Of a stretch of 64,000 bases of DNA, positions 60,549 to 64,000 are shown piece by piece. Made by a program: the position numbers and the translations under genes. The stretch is from NCBI RefSeq assembly GCF_014648915.1, contig NZ_BMSA01000009.1:186001-250000 (forward strand). The letters run 5' to 3'. The number at the start of each line of letters is the position of its first letter. Positions within the stretch are counted from its first letter, which is position 1. The stretch comes from Streptomyces phaeofaciens. GTDB taxonomy: Bacteria; Actinomycetota; Actinomycetes; Streptomycetales; Streptomycetaceae. The notes beneath the pieces are model-generated. The model was not told the origin of the DNA. It saw only the letters and a program-made list of their open reading frames with translations, and did not search any database.

Positions 60549-61477
60549 ACGGCGAAGCCGCCGCCCGACCGGGGGTTCATCACCGTCACCACGAGGGTGC
60601 GTCCGCTCCGGCGGGCGGCGGCCACCAGCGTGTTCCCCGCGTCGCTGGTGTAGCCGTTCTTGATCCCGATCAGCCCCGCATAGGGCTCGACGCCGTCCGC
60701 CCCGGTGAGCAGCCGGTTGGTGTTGCGGATGTCGTACGACCCTCCGGCGCGCCCGGGGAACTCGGCGTCCGCCGTGGCGCAGTACCGCGCGAAGTCGGCG
60801 TTGCGCAGCCCGGCCCGGCCGAAGACGGCCAGGTCGTAGGCCGAGGACACCTGGCCCGGGGTGTCGTACCCGTCGGGCGACAGCACGTGGGTGTCGCGCG
60901 CGCCCAGTGCCCGCGCCTTGGCCTGCATCCGGCCGGCCGTCGTACGCCAGCCGCCGTTGAGGGCGGCCAGGACGTGCACGGCGTCGTTGCCGGAGTTGAG
61001 GAACACCCCGCGCCACAGGTCGGCGACCCGGTACGTGCGCCCTTCGGCGACGCCGACCAGGCTGCTGCCGGGGCCGATGTCCAGCAGTTCGTCCTCGGTC
61101 ACCCGGTGCCGGATCCCGCCGGGCAGCACCGGCAGCACCGTGAGGGCGAACAGCGTCTTCAGGGTGCTGGCGGGCGGGAGTCTGCGGTGGGCGTCGGCCG
61201 CGGCGAGGACCTCGCCGGTCCGGGCGTCGGCCACCAGCCAGGACCGCGCGGAGACGTCCGGTACCTCGGGTGCTCCCCGGTGCGGCCGTACCTGGGTGCC
61301 GGGCCGGTACAGCAGGGCGGGGCGGGGTGCGCTCGCGCGCGGCTCACCGGGCCCGCCCGCGGCTCCCGGGTCGGGCCCGGCCGGGGCGGCGGCCGCCGTG
61401 GGCCCCAGCGCCAGGGCACCTGCCAGACACAGCGCGCAGGCCGACGCGACGGCCCGGGGAGAGAAACCGATATTCAT
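60275..61477 (-). CDS. D-alanyl-D-alanine carboxypeptidase (S11), C-terminal membrane anchor
   Basis: A 400-residue penicillin-binding protein with signal peptide (GTALALGPTAAAA-type core), the SxxK tetrad in STLK, SxN in SGND and KNG replacing KTG at IKNGYTSDAG. A Pro-rich linker and a transmembrane anchor (ALGITGAAVLGGAAVAFVL) end it. It trims the pentapeptide of peptidoglycan. ATG at 61477 lacks a clear ribosome site. It overlaps the mannosyltransferase gene by 274 bp tail to tail. Confidence 0.93.
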   Translation of the reverse strand: MNIGFSPRAVASACALCLAGALALGPTAAAAPAGPDPGAAGGPGEPRASAPRPALLYRPGTQVRPHRGAPEVPDVSARSWLVADARTGEVLAAADAHRRLPPASTLKTLFALTVLPVLPGGIRHRVTEDELLDIGPGSSLVGVAEGRTYRVADLWRGVFLNSGNDAVHVLAALNGGWRTTAGRMQAKARALGARDTHVLSPDGYDTPGQVSSAYDLAVFGRAGLRNADFARYCATADAEFPGRAGGSYDIRNTNRLLTGADGVEPYAGLIGIKNGYTSDAGNTLVAAARRSGRTLVVTVMNPRSGGGFAVYEEARALLDWGFAAAGRVDPVGSLDALRSRPRPGPDVEPVAAAAVASGTSAGAEGPSGWSAALGITGAAVLGGAAVAFVLRLARRHLSAS

Positions 61478-61648
61478 ATGATCAACGTAGAAATGAACCG
61501 GGCCTTCCCCGCGGTGCCCGTGCCGAACGTCCACGGGCGAGCACCCGGATGCCGCACGCCGGTCACGCCCGGTGACGGGACGTCAGGGCCGCCGCGCGGC
61601 ACAGGGCCGCACCACGGAGGGCCGGGCGAGGGTCGGGACGGGCGGCGC

Positions 61649-62788
61649 TCAGCCGGCCGGCAGCGTCGGCTGCACCCGCCGCAGGAACGTCGCGTTGTCC
61701 GGGGTCTCCCGCATCCGCTCCAGGAGCGCCTCCAGGCCGGCGTGGCCGTCCCGGGGCTGGAGGGCGCGGCGCAGCCCGCGGACGGCGGCCGACTCGGCGG
61801 GGGAGAGGAGGAGTTCCTCGCGGCGGGTGCCGGAGGCGGTGATGTCGACGGCCGGGAAGATCCGGCGGGAGGCCGGTTCGCGGTCGAGCCGCAGCTCCAT
61901 GTTGCCGGTGCTCTTCAGCTCCTCGAAGTAGAAGTCGTCGGCGCGCGAGCCGGTCTCGACCAGCGCGGTGGCGAGGATGGTGAGCGAGCCGCCCTCCTCG
62001 GCCGAGCGCGCGGCCCCGAAGAACCGCTTGGGTCCGATGAGCGCGGTCGCGTCGACGCCACCGCTGAGGGTGCGGCCCCCGGCGGCGGCCGCGTTGTTGT
62101 GCGCCCGGCACAGCCGGGTCAGCGAGTCGAGGAGGATCACGACGTCCTCGCCCGCCTCGACGAGCCGCTTGGCCCGCTCGATCACGAGGTCGGCCAGCGC
62201 GATGTGCTGCCGGGGCGCCCGGTCGAAGGTCGAGGCGTACACCTCGCCGCGCACCGAGCGCCGCATGTCGGTGACCTCCTCGGGGCGTTCGTCGAGGAGC
62301 AGCACCATCAGCCGGGCCTCGGGGTGGTTCCCGGCGACGGCTGCGGCGAGCTGCTGGAGCAGGACGGTCTTGCCGGTCTTCGGCGGGGCGACGATCAGGC
62401 CGCGCTGTCCCTTGCCGACGGGTGCGATCAGGTCGACGAGCCGTCCGGCCGGCCCGGCGCCCGGGTGTTCCAGGCGCAGCCGGCGGTGCGGGTGCAGGGG
62501 TGTGAGGTCACGGAAGTGACGGCGGCCGCGTGCCGCGTCGGGGGTGGCGCCGTCGACGCGGGCGACCTCGGTCAGGGCGCGCTGGGTGCCGCGCACCCCG
62601 TCGACGAGGTCGCCCCTGCGCAGCCCGTGACGGCGGATCAGCGCGGCCGGGACCTGGAGGTCGTCGGGCGTGGGCAGCAGGTCGGCGCCGCGCAGGTGCC
62701 CCTTCCCGCTCGCGTCGATGTCGAGGACACCGGAGACGACCCGGGCCGGGGGCCGCTGTACGAGAGGGGGTTCGAGTGTGGTGGTCAT
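61649..62788 (-). CDS. rho: Transcription termination factor Rho, short form
   Basis: A 379-residue Rho. The RNA-binding cold-shock-like domain (about 20-110) is present, then the ATPase: APPKTGKT P-loop (134-141), LLDERPEEVTDMRR, ILLDSLTRLCRAHN, GGVDATALIGPKRFFGAAR and AEEGGSLT. The long Arg/Gly-rich insert of the main actinobacterial Rho is missing, so this is probably an additional, short paralogue. ATG at 62788 follows AAAGGA. Confidence 0.93.
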   Translation of the reverse strand: MTTTLEPPLVQRPPARVVSGVLDIDASGKGHLRGADLLPTPDDLQVPAALIRRHGLRRGDLVDGVRGTQRALTEVARVDGATPDAARGRRHFRDLTPLHPHRRLRLEHPGAGPAGRLVDLIAPVGKGQRGLIVAPPKTGKTVLLQQLAAAVAGNHPEARLMVLLLDERPEEVTDMRRSVRGEVYASTFDRAPRQHIALADLVIERAKRLVEAGEDVVILLDSLTRLCRAHNNAAAAGGRTLSGGVDATALIGPKRFFGAARSAEEGGSLTILATALVETGSRADDFYFEELKSTGNMELRLDREPASRRIFPAVDITASGTRREELLLSPAESAAVRGLRRALQPRDGHAGLEALLERMRETPDNATFLRRVQPTLPAG

Positions 62789-63155
62789 GGTGGTCGGTCC
62801 TTTCACGGACGGAAGGCATGAGACATGCGGAAGAAGGGGGTGCGGCCGCGAAGGAAGGGCGCACAGCGCGCCTCGGGCGGCGGGAGACATCACCGCGGCC
62901 ACGACGGATACGCGGTCGAGGTGGTGAAGGACGGCTGCCGTACCGGCCGAAGGAAACGGCGGGTGGATCGGCGAACCGGGGAGGAAGGGCACCGGCGCCA
63001 CAACGGGGCGTACACGAGTGCTGAAGGAACCTTAGCACATCGCTTCCGCCGTTGATGTCGTACCGGCCCGGCGGCACTGCTGCGCACCGCGCGGCGAGCG
63101 GGCAGAATCGGTCGCCGTACGGCACCGACCAGCCCTCTTCCCTCAGGAGTCACCG
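62789..63155. other. Divergent region between rho and P450 genes
   Basis: A 367-bp region with a short inverted repeat, TGCTGAAGGAACCTTAGCA, at 63019-63037. On the minus strand GCTAAGGT could serve as the rho -10 element, leaving a leader of roughly 200 bases that might host autogenous attenuation (inference). Frames here are not convincing genes. Confidence 0.4.
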
Positions 63156-64000
63156 GTGGACGACCGGACCGGCACGCCCCATCTCCTCGACCCCTCCGGC
63201 GGCTGCCCGCACGCCGCCAACGCGCGCCTGCTCGCCCGGGGTGCCGTCGCCCCGGTGGTGCTGCCCGGGGACGTCGAGGGGATGGCCGTCCTCGGCCACG
63301 AGGCGCTTCGGGAATTCCTCTCCCACCCCGATGTCGCCAAGAACGCGGCGCACTTCACCGCCCTGCGGGAGGGGCGCATCGCCGAGGGCTGGCCCCTGCT
63401 GACCTTCGCGACGGTGCCGGGCATGACCACGGCCGACGGTGACGACCACCGCAGGCTGCGCTCGCTCGTCAGCCGCGCCTTCACCGTCCGCAGGGTCGAG
63501 GAACTCCGGCCCCGGGTGGTGGAGTTGACCGACTCGCTGCTGGTCGGCCTGGAGCGGGCGGCCAGCGCCGACGGGGGAGTCGCCGATCTGCGCCGGCACT
63601 TCGCGCTGCCGCTGCCGATGGGGGTGATCTGCGAACTCCTGGGCGTGGACGCCGGATACCGCGACCGGCTGCACCATCTCTCCAGCCAGGTCGTGGCCAC
63701 CGACATCGGCCCCGCCGAGGCCGTCGCCGCCAACCGTGAACTCGTCGCCGTCCTGGGCGAGATCGCCGCCGACCGGGCCGAGCGCCCCGGCGACGACCTC
63801 ACCAGCGGCCTCATCGCGGCACGGGACGAGGACGGTGACCGGCTCGCCCCGCAGGAACTCATCGGCACCCTGCTGCTCATGATCATCGCCGGGCACGAGA
63901 CCACCCTCAACCTCATCACCAACGCCGTCCGCGCCCTGTGCGGCCACCGCGACCAGCTCGCCCTCGTGCGCAAGGGCGAGGCGAGCTGGGCCGACGTGGT
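63156..64000 (+). CDS. Cytochrome P450, 3'-truncated by window edge
   Basis: The first 281 codons of a bacterial class I P450. PGMTTADGDDHRRLRSLVSRAFT is the conserved C-helix region, and AGHETT the I-helix oxygen-binding motif. The ExxR and heme-Cys motifs lie beyond the window. GTG at 63156 follows AGGAG by six bases. Substrate unknown; no biosynthetic neighbours are visible upstream. Confidence 0.93.
   Translation, partial: MDDRTGTPHLLDPSGGCPHAANARLLARGAVAPVVLPGDVEGMAVLGHEALREFLSHPDVAKNAAHFTALREGRIAEGWPLLTFATVPGMTTADGDDHRRLRSLVSRAFTVRRVEELRPRVVELTDSLLVGLERAASADGGVADLRRHFALPLPMGVICELLGVDAGYRDRLHHLSSQVVATDIGPAEAVAANRELVAVLGEIAADRAERPGDDLTSGLIAARDEDGDRLAPQELIGTLLLMIIAGHETTLNLITNAVRALCGHRDQLALVRKGEASWADV

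Noticed and set aside
63156..64000. Start of a natural-product biosynthetic cluster
   Set aside because: Only a single truncated P450 is visible; no PKS, NRPS, terpene or ripp gene is in the window.
1..64000. Prophage, ICE or tRNA-linked island
   Set aside because: No integrase, phage structural gene, tRNA or attachment-like duplication was found; codon bias is uniform throughout.

Overview
This 64 kb window is chromosomal DNA from a Streptomyces or very close relative. The evidence is very high GC with strong GC3 codon bias, many GTG starts, 4-bp ATGA/GTGA translational couplings, families typical of the genus (CebR-box glycoside hydrolase, GapB-like long GAPDH, MptB/GT87 mannosyltransferases, AzlCD, R. 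etli-type asparaginase) and a Streptomyces-style extragenic repeat. No phage integrase, IS transposase, rRNA, tRNA or CRISPR array was seen. The only mobile-looking DNA is one small element without genes, at about 28.1-28.36 kb.

Layout. (1) 1-7.3 kb holds a deoxysugar/arabinan-type module: the end of a GH127 enzyme, a ribose-type ABC transporter on the minus strand, and a divergent L-fuconate-dehydratase-like enolase. Four copies of one operator-like palindrome lie between transporter and dehydratase. (2) 7.5-13.3 kb is the most novel part: a Crp/Fnr regulator with an intact cyclic-nucleotide pocket motif, a class III nucleotidyl-cyclase-like protein, a large protein with a degenerate P-loop and helical C-terminus, a Band-7-like protein, and a small membrane protein resembling the Pycsar effector PycTM. 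The cyclase C-terminus and the next protein's N-terminus share a G-x-N-x-x-V-D-G motif resembling amyloid signalling motifs. I read this as a candidate cyclic-nucleotide signalling or anti-phage (Pycsar-like) locus. (3) 13.4-15.0 kb: Lrp regulator divergent from AzlCD amino-acid exporters. (4) 15.1-17.1 kb: secreted GH5 mannanase under a perfect CebR box, with a strange RS-repeat N-terminus. (5) 17.4-24.6 kb: CoiA-like nuclease-fold protein, small membrane protein, unrecognised 1.5 kb-residue-scale protein (about 1530 aa) divergent from a MarR regulator.

(6) 25.3-33.3 kb: gnd, LacI, a MITE-like element abutting the stop codon of gap, then DUF3291, MerR, AraC and IclR genes. (7) 33.5-37.8 kb: NCS1 permease plus cysteine hydrolase, SseB-like, collagen-like, MarR and VOC genes. 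(8) 38.0-46.1 kb: complete galactan-utilisation locus: LacI, two permeases and a lipoprotein on the minus strand, GH42 and secreted GH53 on the plus strand, with a LacI-type operator in the divergent region. (9) 46.3-50.0 kb: small HTH regulator, SMP-30-like protein, fluoride-exporter pair with a DUF190 gene between them, uppP. (10) 50.1-56.3 kb: Asn/Gln catabolism: leaderless FadR-type GntR regulator, permease, asparaginase, aspartase, glutaminase. (11) 56.4-64 kb: TPR-like protein, two polyprenol-mannose mannosyltransferases, a D-Ala-D-Ala carboxypeptidase overlapping the second one tail to tail, a short Rho, and a truncated cytochrome P450.

All functions are assigned by reading translated motifs; no database search was possible.
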